Source: an uncultured Lactobacillus sp.
GTDB taxonomy: Bacteria > Bacillota > Bacilli > Lactobacillales > Lactobacillaceae
DNA: 63,756 nucleotides
Direction: 5' to 3'
Assembly: GCA_905204935.1 (NCBI GenBank)
Contig: CAJLBJ010000006.1
Span: 1 to 63,756, forward strand
The notes under the pieces are model-generated. The model saw nothing but the letters and a program-made list of their open reading frames with translations, ran no database searches and was not told the origin of the DNA. Positions 19,518 through 29,304 of this stretch are shown in pieces; positions within the stretch are counted from its first letter, which is position 1, and every line of letters begins with the position of its first letter. Made by a program: the position numbers and the translations under genes.

Positions 19518-20883
19518 AATAAACAATTTTAAATTGAAAAAAGAAACAATTTTACTGATATTTTTACAGCTTATCTTTTGTATAATTATATTAAGTATTA
19601 AAGATTTAAAAATACTAACAGGTATATTGACTTGTTCATTAGGATTAGGATTATTGTCTATAAGGATTGAATCTGGATATTGGATAAGTTTTTCAAGTTT
19701 TTTTATTATTTTATCGTATCTATTACATGTAGGCAATTTATTAGTTGTATTATATTTTTCTTATCCATCATCGGAATATATTTATGCAAATAATAATATT
19801 ATGTGTGAGAGTCTGTATTTAATTCAATTGTTTCATACCTTTTTTATTATTGGTACAATAATAAGCATTAAGAAAAGAGTACCTTTAAAAAAAAAGAAAC
19901 TATGTAAAATAAATAGAGAAAATTTATTAATGATAGGTATTATATGTACCGTTGTTGGAATAATTCCTAAAATATATATCGATGTTAATCAAATATTATT
20001 AGGGATTACTGAAGGATACAGAGCAACTCTAAGTATGCGATATGGAATATTAAGTATTTTAAATCAATTTTGTTTGGTAGGTATATTAATAATTTTATTT
20101 ATATTGAAGAATAAAAAAATTGCTAGAGTGATTTTAGCTATTATAATATGTTGGGAAATATTTACAATGTTATCAGGTGGGCGTATATATAGTATTTCTT
20201 ATATAATAAGTTTGGTATATATATATTGTTTAAGGATAGATCGGCCAAGTATTAAAGTTGTTTTATTAGGAGGAATAGGGGTATACGTTATTTGCTCTGT
20301 TATAAGTATTATTCCATTAATTAGAAAAGATGGATCAGGTGTTGATATAAATGCGTTTACACAGCTATTTTATGTTCAAAATAGCCCAATATTAAGTATG
20401 ATTGCAGAGTTAGGTTCAACTTTAAAATCACTAGTATATAGTATTATAAATTTTCCTACACATAATAATTATGGTTATGGAAGTTCCTATTGGGAAACTA
20501 TATTAAGTATATTTCCTGTTACAGAAAAGTTTACAGATCCTAAACATTTAACATTTATTTATGGATTTCTATATAATCCATATTTAGGTGGAAGTTGGTT
20601 AGGAGAAGTATATTATAATTTTTCTTATTTTGGATTTATTTTTTGTTATTTTTGGGGACGAATTTTAGGAAGTTTTGAAAAGATTTTCCTAATGGATGAT
20701 ATAAATAACGAGTATGTTAATTCATTATTAATACTGTGCTTTATATATCCGATAATTGTATATACAAGAGATTATTTTGCAAGATTTGCAACTAATATAC
20801 AAGTGTTTGCGGTTATATTATGTTTATTTATTTTTGTACGATTAATATTTAGAAATAAGAGGATAAAAGTATGCCAGAAATAA
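19510..20883 (+). CDS. wzy: Wzy-type repeat-unit polymerase
   Basis: This 457-residue protein has about ten to twelve membrane helices with a large extracellular loop (about residues 280-370, containing NNYGYGSSYWETILSIFP and FLYNPYLGGSWLGE) and an LSGGR motif, typical of oligosaccharide repeat-unit polymerases. It joins lipid-linked repeat units outside the membrane. The ATG at 19510 follows GGAG and lies inside the end of the previous gene. Low sequence conservation is normal for Wzy, so the call rests on topology and context. Confidence 0.82.
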   Translation: MNRINNFKLKKETILLIFLQLIFCIIILSIKDLKILTGILTCSLGLGLLSIRIESGYWISFSSFFIILSYLLHVGNLLVVLYFSYPSSEYIYANNNIMCESLYLIQLFHTFFIIGTIISIKKRVPLKKKKLCKINRENLLMIGIICTVVGIIPKIYIDVNQILLGITEGYRATLSMRYGILSILNQFCLVGILIILFILKNKKIARVILAIIICWEIFTMLSGGRIYSISYIISLVYIYCLRIDRPSIKVVLLGGIGVYVICSVISIIPLIRKDGSGVDINAFTQLFYVQNSPILSMIAELGSTLKSLVYSIINFPTHNNYGYGSSYWETILSIFPVTEKFTDPKHLTFIYGFLYNPYLGGSWLGEVYYNFSYFGFIFCYFWGRILGSFEKIFLMDDINNEYVNSLLILCFIYPIIVYTRDYFARFATNIQVFAVILCLFIFVRLIFRNKRIKVCQK

Positions 20884-21797
20884 CAGTAATTCTTCCTTTG
20901 TATTCTGAAAGTTTAGATTATGCAAGAAAAGCTATAGATTCAATTTTATTACAAGAATTTGTTGATTTTGAACTATTACTAATATTAGATAATCCTCAAA
21001 ACTATGAGTTATTAAATTTAATAAAAAATTATAAACATAAAGATTGCAGAGTTAGGTATATGATAAATTGTAAGAATTTAGGATTAGCAGCAACTTTGAA
21101 TAGGGCTATTTCTAAAATTAATTCAAAATATATAGCGCGCATGGATGCTGATGATATTTCTAAGAAAGATAGACTAATAAAGCAATATAATTATATGACA
21201 AACAATAGGGAAATTGGTATTTGCGGTACTGCAGTAGAGTATATAGATAAAAATGGTAATTTCATATTAGAAGATAATATATTGCCTCAAAATATAGAAA
21301 AATCTTTAAAGTATAAGAATTGTATGAATCATCCAACGTACTTTGCACAGACGATAGTTATGAAAAAAATTAAGTATAGAGAAGATCTGAAATATGCGCA
21401 AGATTATGATTTTGTTTGTCGCTGTGTTGAAAATGGAATAAAGATAGCTAATATGAATGAAAAATTGTTATTTTATAGGCTAGAGAGGAATTCACCTAGA
21501 AAGCAAGTATATCAAAATATTACTGCATATTATATTAAAAAGTTTTATAGAAAAGGTAATTTATCTATACAAAAAAATTTAGGCAATATTATACAAAATG
21601 ATATAAATAAGTATGGTGAAGAAAATTTAATTGAATTGGCAAGTATGAGAAATTTTATAAAAGATTTAGTAAGTAGTCATAATATTAAGAATATATTTAA
21701 AAAAATAAAGATGCTATTTTATGTACATCCATATAGATTTGATCAACTTAAAAGCAATATTTTGTTTAAAGTAATGAAAATAGGTGACTTTTTATGA
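20871..21797 (+). CDS. Glycosyltransferase family 2
   Basis: This 308-residue GT-A enzyme starts EITVILPLYSESLDYARKAIDSIL and carries the metal-binding MDADD motif, with QDYDFVCR downstream. It resembles beta-galactosyl- or rhamnosyl-type transferases of EPS loci. It overlaps wzy by 13 bases and the next gene by 4, so it is tightly coupled. Confidence 0.87.
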   Translation: MPEITVILPLYSESLDYARKAIDSILLQEFVDFELLLILDNPQNYELLNLIKNYKHKDCRVRYMINCKNLGLAATLNRAISKINSKYIARMDADDISKKDRLIKQYNYMTNNREIGICGTAVEYIDKNGNFILEDNILPQNIEKSLKYKNCMNHPTYFAQTIVMKKIKYREDLKYAQDYDFVCRCVENGIKIANMNEKLLFYRLERNSPRKQVYQNITAYYIKKFYRKGNLSIQKNLGNIIQNDINKYGEENLIELASMRNFIKDLVSSHNIKNIFKKIKMLFYVHPYRFDQLKSNILFKVMKIGDFL

Positions 21798-22930
21798 TGT
21801 TTTTTTTATCACGATTGAATAATGTTCTAGAACGGGAAAGATTGAAAAAAGAATTTTCTAAATATAATAAAAGTAAAACTTTTTATTCGGAAAGGAAAGT
21901 TATTGAGTATTTATCAAACAGAAAAATACAAAGCAATAAATATGAATTTTCTAATTCTGGTAAAATTAGTTCAATATATTCTGGAACCTATGCATGTTTA
22001 TTGCAAGGAATGTATATAGGATATACAGAAAATGAAAGAAGAAAATGGATTGAATATTTTGATAGTCACCAAAGAGAAGATGGGTTATTTGTAGATAAAA
22101 ACTATGATGATAGAAATTTTTTTAGTGAAAATGGTGGCTGGGGAGCTGAACATTTAGTACCGCATATATTAGTTGCATATGATAGACTTCAGGCAATACC
22201 TAAATATGAATTGAAGTATTTAAAAAAATATGAAATCTATAATACAAAGGACAATTGGTTAGAAAAATTAGACTATAGAAATATTTGGGGAAGTAGTAAT
22301 CATATCATGAATCGAGTAGTAGCCATGCAATATGCTCGAGATAGATTAAGAATGGATTTTTCTGAATCAATCCAAACTATTGAAGAAATTTTGTTAGAAA
22401 AAATTAATCCTGAATATGGAATGTGGTTTGACGGGAAAGCAAACGATATTAATAGCCGAAACGAAATGATACGGGGAATGTATCATATTTTACCAATTTT
22501 TTACTATGATAATATTAAAACACCTTTTGCTTCAAGAGCAATAGATCAAATAGTATTGTCACAAAATAAATGGGGAGGCTTTGATAAAAATATAGGTTCT
22601 TCAGCGTGCGCAGATATTGATGGATTGGATCCGCTGTTAAGACTTTGGGTTCAAGAAAATGGTTACCAATATACTTCAGATATTAAAGAAGTTGTTGATA
22701 GAGCAAAGCAATGGATTATTTTTAATCAAAATCAAGATGGAGGCTTTGTTTTTGAGCGAAATAAAAAATTTAAGTATGGAAACCAGGTGAGTTTAACGAG
22801 TGAAAAAGATGAAAGTAACTTATTTGCAACGTGGTTTAGATGTTTATCACTTGAGTTAATAGAAGATTTTTTTAGTCAAAATAGTCATTCAAGATTAATA
22901 AAAACAGTGGGGTATGAGTGTCCACTCTAG
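21794..22930 (+). CDS. Alpha/alpha-toroid (terpene-cyclase-fold-like) protein in the EPS locus
   Basis: This 378-residue soluble protein has repeated QxDGGF/W-type units: SHQREDGLFVDKNY, SQNKWGGFDKNIG and NQNQDGGFVFERN. These are the hallmark of alpha/alpha-barrel repeats seen in squalene cyclases, prenyltransferases and some polysaccharide-handling enzymes. Conserved acidic residues follow (SACADIDGLDPL). No signal peptide or membrane segment is seen. The ATG overlaps the preceding stop. It could act on polymer or on a polyprenyl intermediate. I cannot assign a reaction. Confidence 0.7.
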   Translation: MMFFLSRLNNVLERERLKKEFSKYNKSKTFYSERKVIEYLSNRKIQSNKYEFSNSGKISSIYSGTYACLLQGMYIGYTENERRKWIEYFDSHQREDGLFVDKNYDDRNFFSENGGWGAEHLVPHILVAYDRLQAIPKYELKYLKKYEIYNTKDNWLEKLDYRNIWGSSNHIMNRVVAMQYARDRLRMDFSESIQTIEEILLEKINPEYGMWFDGKANDINSRNEMIRGMYHILPIFYYDNIKTPFASRAIDQIVLSQNKWGGFDKNIGSSACADIDGLDPLLRLWVQENGYQYTSDIKEVVDRAKQWIIFNQNQDGGFVFERNKKFKYGNQVSLTSEKDESNLFATWFRCLSLELIEDFFSQNSHSRLIKTVGYECPL

Positions 22931-22948
22931 AGATAGGGATTATGAAGT

Positions 22949-23956
22949 ATGGATTATAAAGATAAAATAATTATTACTATGGCTACAAATGATAATTATG
23001 TGGATATTATGCTAGTATCTATGGTATCAATACTAGTAAATAACCCTAAAGAATATATGGTTTTTAATATTATTGATGATGGGATAACAGAAAAGAGCAT
23101 TGAAAAAATACAAAAAAAAGTATTATATGTATATTCAAATGTCGAAATTAATTATATAAATTTTACTCCTTATAAAATTAAATTAGAAACATTGATTCAA
23201 AAAGCAAATCCGCCATTGCCATTGATAACATATGCAAGACTATTTATTTCAGAAATGCTAAATAAGTATAATAAAACTTTATATGTTGATTGTGATACTG
23301 TATGTGTGGGGGACATTCGTCCATTGTGGGAGATAAATATAGGTAGTACTGAAACAATTTACGGTGTATTGGATACCGTTTCAGATAATATAAAAAAAGA
23401 AATAGGTCTTACTAAAGGTGATAAGTATATTAATGCTGGAGTATTATTAATTGATTTGAAAAAATGGCGAGAGAATAATTTTACTGAAAAAGCAATGAAA
23501 TTTATACAAAAATACGATGGTAAGGTTATGCATAATGATCAAGGTGTAATAAATGGAGCATTTAACAAAGAGATAAAAATTATTGATATTAAATATAATT
23601 TGATGACCCCTATATTTATGATATCTAGGAAAAAAATATTACAATATTTTGATATGGAGAATTTTTATACAAACAAAGAAATAACTACAGCGAAAAAGCA
23701 TGGTGTATTTTTACATTTTGTAAGATTTACCACTTCACGACCTTGGGAGAAAAAGTGTAGACATCCTGAGAAAAGTGAATTTATTTCTATTTGGAAAAAA
23801 GCTAAATTAGGTACTCTGTATTTTCAAGAATATAATATCTCAAAGCCAATTTTCTTTGGATATTTTTTATTAGAAAATACAACTTATTCTATATATAAGA
23901 TGTATCTAAAAATTGTTGGGGTTGGGGCATTATTAAAAAAGCAATTAAGAGGTTAA
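22949..23956 (+). CDS. Glycosyltransferase family 8
   Basis: This 335-residue retaining GT-A enzyme has the GT8 pattern: IITMATNDNYVDIMLVSMVSIL at the start, the DxD in YVDCDTVCVGDI, and the later INAGVLLIDLKKWRE and HNDQGVINGAF segments. GT8 enzymes use UDP-glucose or UDP-galactose to make alpha links. It has a paralogue in the same cluster at 26551. Confidence 0.9.
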   Translation: MDYKDKIIITMATNDNYVDIMLVSMVSILVNNPKEYMVFNIIDDGITEKSIEKIQKKVLYVYSNVEINYINFTPYKIKLETLIQKANPPLPLITYARLFISEMLNKYNKTLYVDCDTVCVGDIRPLWEINIGSTETIYGVLDTVSDNIKKEIGLTKGDKYINAGVLLIDLKKWRENNFTEKAMKFIQKYDGKVMHNDQGVINGAFNKEIKIIDIKYNLMTPIFMISRKKILQYFDMENFYTNKEITTAKKHGVFLHFVRFTTSRPWEKKCRHPEKSEFISIWKKAKLGTLYFQEYNISKPIFFGYFLLENTTYSIYKMYLKIVGVGALLKKQLRG

Positions 23957-23959
23957 TGA

Positions 23960-25000
23960 ATGAATGAATTAATAAGTGTTATTTTACCAGCGTATAATGT
24001 AGAAAATTATATAAATAATTGTATCACTTCTGTTATAAATCAAACATATACTAACATTGAAATCATTATTGTTAATGATGGTTCGACTGACAAAACAGGA
24101 GAAATAATTGAAAAATTTTCAAAAAAAGATACTAGAATTAAAGTGTGTAATAAAAATAATGGAGGATTAGCTAGTGCAAGGAATATAGGTTTAAAATGCG
24201 CAAAAGGAGAATATATTTGCTTTATTGATACAGATGATACTATAGAAAAAGATATGTTAGAGATATTATATACGTCAATTAAAAAAAATAATGCAGACAT
24301 TTCGATAGTTAGGGTAGCTCAGTGTTTTGAAAATGGACGAAAAGAATATTTTGATTTTTCTTATGCTAAAGAGCAAGTTGTTGATTTAAATCAAGTTAAT
24401 TGGTTGATCAAAGATGCCTCGATAGTTCATCCAGTATGGAATAAATTGTATAGAAAAAAGATAATAACTTTTGAATTTGACGAAGATATTCCTAGAAATG
24501 AAGATATTGAATTTAATGGAATGTTTTATGGCGTAGCTAAAAAAATGGTAATAAATAATGAAATTAAATATATGCAATTACAACGAATGAGTAGTTTAAC
24601 TCATAAGGATAGGAAGATATTTGAAGAAGTACAAATTTTAGAACGAGTTAAGAAAAAGTTATATCAATTTTATCAAATGAATTGTCCAGAAAGAAATGAT
24701 TTTATTAAAAAATATATGGATTTTAGGTTAGATATTTTTTTAACAACAGTAGTTCCTGATTCCTCATCATGGGTAAAAAAAAGGCAGACTTTAATTTATT
24801 TACGAAAAAATTTTCCAGATTGGAAGTACACCTTGGAACATGATATAAAGTCCAAAAAAACAAATAAAAGTTTTAAATTATGGGGAATGTTATATAATAA
24901 ACATTTTAATGTACTGTTGTATCAATATACGAATTTATCTAAAATTAAAAGATTATTATCAAGGAAAACTAATAATAAGAAAACTTCCATGTTTAAATGA
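23960..25000 (+). CDS. Glycosyltransferase family 2
   Basis: This 346-residue GT-A enzyme starts LISVILPAYNVENYINNCI, has IVNDGSTDKTGEII and the metal-binding FIDTDDTI. The C-terminal half is helical and basic. It begins 4 bases after the preceding GT8 gene. Specificity is unknown. Confidence 0.88.
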   Translation: MNELISVILPAYNVENYINNCITSVINQTYTNIEIIIVNDGSTDKTGEIIEKFSKKDTRIKVCNKNNGGLASARNIGLKCAKGEYICFIDTDDTIEKDMLEILYTSIKKNNADISIVRVAQCFENGRKEYFDFSYAKEQVVDLNQVNWLIKDASIVHPVWNKLYRKKIITFEFDEDIPRNEDIEFNGMFYGVAKKMVINNEIKYMQLQRMSSLTHKDRKIFEEVQILERVKKKLYQFYQMNCPERNDFIKKYMDFRLDIFLTTVVPDSSSWVKKRQTLIYLRKNFPDWKYTLEHDIKSKKTNKSFKLWGMLYNKHFNVLLYQYTNLSKIKRLLSRKTNNKKTSMFK

Positions 25001-25024
25001 TATTATTATTTAGGAAAAAATATT

Positions 25025-26554
25025 ATGAATAAGCAAAATAGATTAAAAAATACTTCTAGAAATATTGGGGTAGGATTAATTTGCCAATGTATAGTATTAA
25101 TATTACCTTTTATTAATAGAACTATATTAATATATACATTGGGAGCCAAGTTTACGGGTTTATCTAGTCTATTTACTTCAATTTTATCTGTTCTAAATAT
25201 AGCAGAGTTAGGATTCAATGCAGCTATTATCTATAATATGTATAAACCAATAGCTGATACTGATGTTAATGAAGTAAAAAAACTTTTAGTATTATATAGA
25301 AGAATATATAAGATTGTTGGAATAGTTATGTTATGTGGAGGAATTATAATATTGCCTTTTATAAAATTATTAATAAAAGGTGACGTTCCAAGTAATATTA
25401 ATTTATATGTATTATATCTTATGTATTTATTGAATTCGGTTCTAAGTTATTTATTATTTGCATATAAGGAATCTATTTTATTAGCTGATCAAAGGCAAGA
25501 TGTTTCAAGTTTAATAAGAACGGGTATTACTATATTACAATATGTATTACAATTTATTCTACTAATAATAACAAAAAATTATTATGTTTATATGTTAATT
25601 GCAATTTTAGGAACAGTATGTACTAATTTTATGATTTATTATATTGTTAATAAAATGTATCCTGAGTATAAGAAAATAGGGCAGCAATCTGCTAAAATTT
25701 CAAAAAAAATGAAAAAACAACTAGGTGCAATGTTGTTAGACAGGATTTGTACAGTTTCAAGAAATTCAATAGACAGCATAATCATTTCTTCGTTTTTAGG
25801 ACTAGTGTCAGTGACAATATATAGTAATTATTACTCTATTTATAACTCGTTATATACATTAGTATTAGTAATAGGACATTCAATGACAGCTAGTATAGGT
25901 AATAGTTTAATAACAGAAAGTGACGAAAAAAATCATCAAGACTTAGAAAAATTTTCATTTATTCATGTTTGGATTGCCGGATGGTTGAGTATATGTCTTG
26001 CTTGTTTATATCAACCTTTCATGAAAATATGGATGGGTGAAAATTTGCTATTGAGTAATTTTAATATGTTGTTATTTTGTATCTATTTTTATGTTATAAA
26101 TATGAGTACTATAAAAAATCAATATATTACGGCTTCTGGAACGCAACAATTTTATAAAAAAGGTTATATTCTTCAGTTAATATCCAATATTATTTTAAAT
26201 ATAGTTCTTGGAAAATATCTTGGTATAACAGGTATATTATTAGCGACAATATTTACATCTTTATTTATTGACTTTGTTTATATGACTAAAATATTATTTA
26301 AATCATATTTTAAAGATTTTAGTTTTGGTAAGTATATGGCTTTGAATGTTAAATGGATGATAGAAGTTTTGATTATTGGATCATTTGTATACTGGTTATG
26401 CAATTTAATGCATTTTGATCCTATAAAGCAGATATTAGTAAATATAATAATTTGTGTAATTATTCCACAAATATTATTTATATTTGTTTGGTATAGGACA
26501 GATTATTTTAAAGATATGATAATGATTTTAAAAAGAGTGCTAGGAGGCAGATGA
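25025..26554 (+). CDS. wzx: Wzx-type flippase
   Basis: This 509-residue protein has about twelve to fourteen membrane helices and the N-terminal pattern of polysaccharide transporters of the MOP superfamily (NTSRNIGVGLICQCIVLILPF, then RTILIYTLGAKFTGLSSLF). It would flip the lipid-linked repeat unit for Wzy. The stop overlaps the start of the next gene by 4 bases. The ribosome binding site is weak. Confidence 0.88.
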   Translation: MNKQNRLKNTSRNIGVGLICQCIVLILPFINRTILIYTLGAKFTGLSSLFTSILSVLNIAELGFNAAIIYNMYKPIADTDVNEVKKLLVLYRRIYKIVGIVMLCGGIIILPFIKLLIKGDVPSNINLYVLYLMYLLNSVLSYLLFAYKESILLADQRQDVSSLIRTGITILQYVLQFILLIITKNYYVYMLIAILGTVCTNFMIYYIVNKMYPEYKKIGQQSAKISKKMKKQLGAMLLDRICTVSRNSIDSIIISSFLGLVSVTIYSNYYSIYNSLYTLVLVIGHSMTASIGNSLITESDEKNHQDLEKFSFIHVWIAGWLSICLACLYQPFMKIWMGENLLLSNFNMLLFCIYFYVINMSTIKNQYITASGTQQFYKKGYILQLISNIILNIVLGKYLGITGILLATIFTSLFIDFVYMTKILFKSYFKDFSFGKYMALNVKWMIEVLIIGSFVYWLCNLMHFDPIKQILVNIIICVIIPQILFIFVWYRTDYFKDMIMILKRVLGGR

Positions 26555-27513
26555 TGTTAAATATAGCATTAGCAAGTGATGATAATTATGCTCAACAAAT
26601 GACAATCGCAATATATTCGATAATACAATCTAATAGTCAGGAAGATATAACGTTTCATATTTTAGATACTGGCATGAATTCCAAAAGTAAAGAATGTATA
26701 ATAAGAATGATAGAAGACAATAATAAAAAATATACTATATATGATTTATCTGATATGGAAAATAATTATGGGTTTAAATCTAAATCAGATGTATTACCTA
26801 TTGGTGCATATGCAAGAATTTTTTTACCTAACATGCTAGAAGATGATATAGATAGGATCTTATATATAGACTCTGATTGTGTTAATGTTGAAAAATTATC
26901 TAAGCTATATTATATAGATATGAAAGATGATATAATTGCTGGTGTACAAGATTTTGCGGATTCTAAAGCTAGACTATCTAATGGATTAAATGAAAAGACT
27001 AGGTATATAAATTCGGGGATGATTTTATTTAATGTGAAATTGTGGAAAGAAGAAAATATAACTTCCAAAATTCACGAATATATTTTAAAAAAGAGTGGAA
27101 ATGTAGTCCAAGAGGATCAAGGAGCTATTAATGCCATTCTTAAAGGAAGAATAAAAATTTTATCCCCAGAGTATAATATGTTAACTCCATTCTTTTTTGT
27201 AAGTTCAAAATATCTTACTGAGAGATTTAATATTAAAAACTTTTATTCTGATAAAGAACTATTAAAAGCTAGAAAGAACCCAATAATAATTCATTATTTA
27301 AAATTTAATAATTTAGTAAATCGTCCGTGGGAAAAATATTGTTTTCATCCTAAACGAAATATATATAGAAAATATTATGAAGAATTATATGGAAAAAAAA
27401 TTAAACTTGTAAGAAATAATAAAACAATTAGACAATATCTATCATCAATATATACATTATATATTCCATATAAAATAAAAAAATGTATAAATCGTTTATT
27501 AGTAAGGAGATAA
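26551..27513 (+). CDS. Glycosyltransferase family 8
   Basis: This 320-residue GT8 enzyme has NIALASDDNYAQQMTIAIYSII, the DxD in LYIDSDCVNV, INSGMILFNVKLWKE and EDQGAINAIL, and a C-terminal LKFNNLVNRPWEKYC motif common in this family. It is a divergent paralogue of the GT8 gene at 22949, so two different alpha-linked hexoses may be added. Confidence 0.9.
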   Translation: MMLNIALASDDNYAQQMTIAIYSIIQSNSQEDITFHILDTGMNSKSKECIIRMIEDNNKKYTIYDLSDMENNYGFKSKSDVLPIGAYARIFLPNMLEDDIDRILYIDSDCVNVEKLSKLYYIDMKDDIIAGVQDFADSKARLSNGLNEKTRYINSGMILFNVKLWKEENITSKIHEYILKKSGNVVQEDQGAINAILKGRIKILSPEYNMLTPFFFVSSKYLTERFNIKNFYSDKELLKARKNPIIIHYLKFNNLVNRPWEKYCFHPKRNIYRKYYEELYGKKIKLVRNNKTIRQYLSSIYTLYIPYKIKKCINRLLVRR

Positions 27514-27516
27514 TAG

Positions 27517-28505
27517 ATGATGTCTAGAAGATTACAGTGGATTGATATAGCTAAAGGAATGGGAATAATATTTGTTTTCTTTGGTCATATTCGCTTTGAG
27601 CCAAGAATTCAGCTCATAATATATTCATTTCATATTCCATTATTTTTTTCTTATCAGGATATGTTTTTTCAAATAAAGATAGGGTAAAGAATTTTTTAAT
27701 AAAGAAGCTTAAGGGAATTATGGTTCCATACTATGTATTAGGAGGAATTTTATTTATAACAGTACAGTTAACACATCAATCTACTTTATATCCACAAGAT
27801 ATGGGAAAAATGACTGTTTTTTGGCAATATATATTTCAATTTCGTTTTGGAACGTTGTGGTATATAACAGTTTTGTTCATATTAAATATATTGTTATATA
27901 TGTTGTTGTGGATTAGTGAAGATGATAAGTATCTGATTATATGCACTATATTTATAGCATTAGTTGGGAGTATATATAATTATTTTGTCAATATTCATTT
28001 ATATTTTTGTTTAGATATAGTTCCAATGGCATTTCCTTTTTTTAGTATAGGATATTTAACTAAAAAACATAATTTATTTAAAAAAATTAATAAAATTAAT
28101 ATTATTGCTTATTTTTTATTAACTGTAAGTGCTATTTTTTTAGCAGCCGTTAATGTTAAATTAAGTAATCAAAGAGTAGATATTGATGCAGGAAAATATG
28201 GAAACTATGTATTATTTTATACAACAGCATTAATTTTCATATTTATAATAATTAGTCTAAGCATGCATGTTAAAAGTAAGTTATTAGAATATATTGGAAG
28301 AAATAGTATGTTATATTATTCTTTGCATCAATGGATAGTTTTTTATATAGTTTTAAAAATATTTTCAAATTATTCTATTTTTCAAAGAGGATATACAATA
28401 GGAATGTTACAAATTATTGTAAGTTTGGTTGTACTAACCTTGTTGACAAAAATAATAGCTAAATTTAAAATTTCATGGATATTTGGTGTTAAATATAAGA
28501 GTTAG
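27517..28505 (+). pseudogene. Frameshifted acyltransferase family 3 (OafA-like)
   Basis: The ATG at 27517 (AAGGAG upstream) opens RRLQWIDIAKGMGIIFVFFGHI, a typical acyltransferase-3 start with the key His. The frame breaks at a run of seven T (27643-27649). One more T would give PLFFFLSGYVFSNKDRVKNF and join the remaining 260 residues of membrane helices ending at 28505. As written the gene yields only a short peptide. It may be a real loss, an on/off homopolymer switch, or a sequencing error. An intact product would O-acetylate the polymer. Confidence 0.85.
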
Positions 28506-28518
28506 TGGAGGATTTTTC

Positions 28519-29292
28519 ATGCAACAACAAGAAGAAGTAATTGATCTATTTCAACTTTTTAATGAATTTAAAAAACATATTAAGTTAATTTCAATTTGGG
28601 CTATTTTAGGATTGGTAGTATCGTTAGTAGTATCTTTTTTCTTTATTACACCTAAGTATAGTGCAACTATTGATATTTTAGTTAATCAAAAGTCTGATTC
28701 AGCACAAGCGCAGTATACAACGCAACAAGCTGACTTACAGGCAATTAATACCTATAAAGATGTGATTCAAAAGGCTGTTATCTTAGAACCAGTCGTTAAA
28801 GAATTAAAACAAAAGAATAATTTTCAAGGCTCTGTAGCTTCACTTCAAGGTGCAATTAAGGTTGATAATCAAACTGATTCACAAGTTTTTAGTGTAACTG
28901 TATCAGATACGAATGCCTATATGGCAGCTGATATTGCTAATACGATTGGGAATATCTTTTCTAAGAAGATTAAACAAATGATGAAGATTGATAACGTCAC
29001 AATTGTTACTAAAGCTACACCTAATTTAACACCAGTTTCTCCTAACAAAAAGATGAATGCTTTAATTGGTTTGTTAGTTGGAGCATTAATTGGTGTAGGA
29101 ATTGTTGTTATCAAGTATCTACGTGATACAACAGTTAAGGAATCTAGCTTTTTAACAGAAGAACTAGGGTTGGCTTATCTAGGATTTGTTTATCATATCA
29201 AGGAACAAGAAGAAGGGCTACATGCTGTGCAAGTTCTTAGTGGCAATTCAAAGCAAGTAGAACCAGAACAACAGCGTCGGCGTCGGGTCTAG
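28519..29292 (+). CDS. wzd: Wzd/CpsC chain-length co-polymerase
   Basis: This 257-residue Wzz-family protein has two membrane helices (about residues 25-50 and 185-205) around an extracellular domain. The second helix is preceded by the Pro-rich TPNLTPVSPNKKMNAL motif. It activates the tyrosine kinase encoded next and sets polymer length. GGAGG precedes the ATG at 28519. Base composition returns to that of the early EPS genes here. Its position at the end of the locus is unusual. Confidence 0.9.
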   Translation: MQQQEEVIDLFQLFNEFKKHIKLISIWAILGLVVSLVVSFFFITPKYSATIDILVNQKSDSAQAQYTTQQADLQAINTYKDVIQKAVILEPVVKELKQKNNFQGSVASLQGAIKVDNQTDSQVFSVTVSDTNAYMAADIANTIGNIFSKKIKQMMKIDNVTIVTKATPNLTPVSPNKKMNALIGLLVGALIGVGIVVIKYLRDTTVKESSFLTEELGLAYLGFVYHIKEQEEGLHAVQVLSGNSKQVEPEQQRRRRV

Positions 29293-29304
29293 GAGGATTA
29301 AAGG

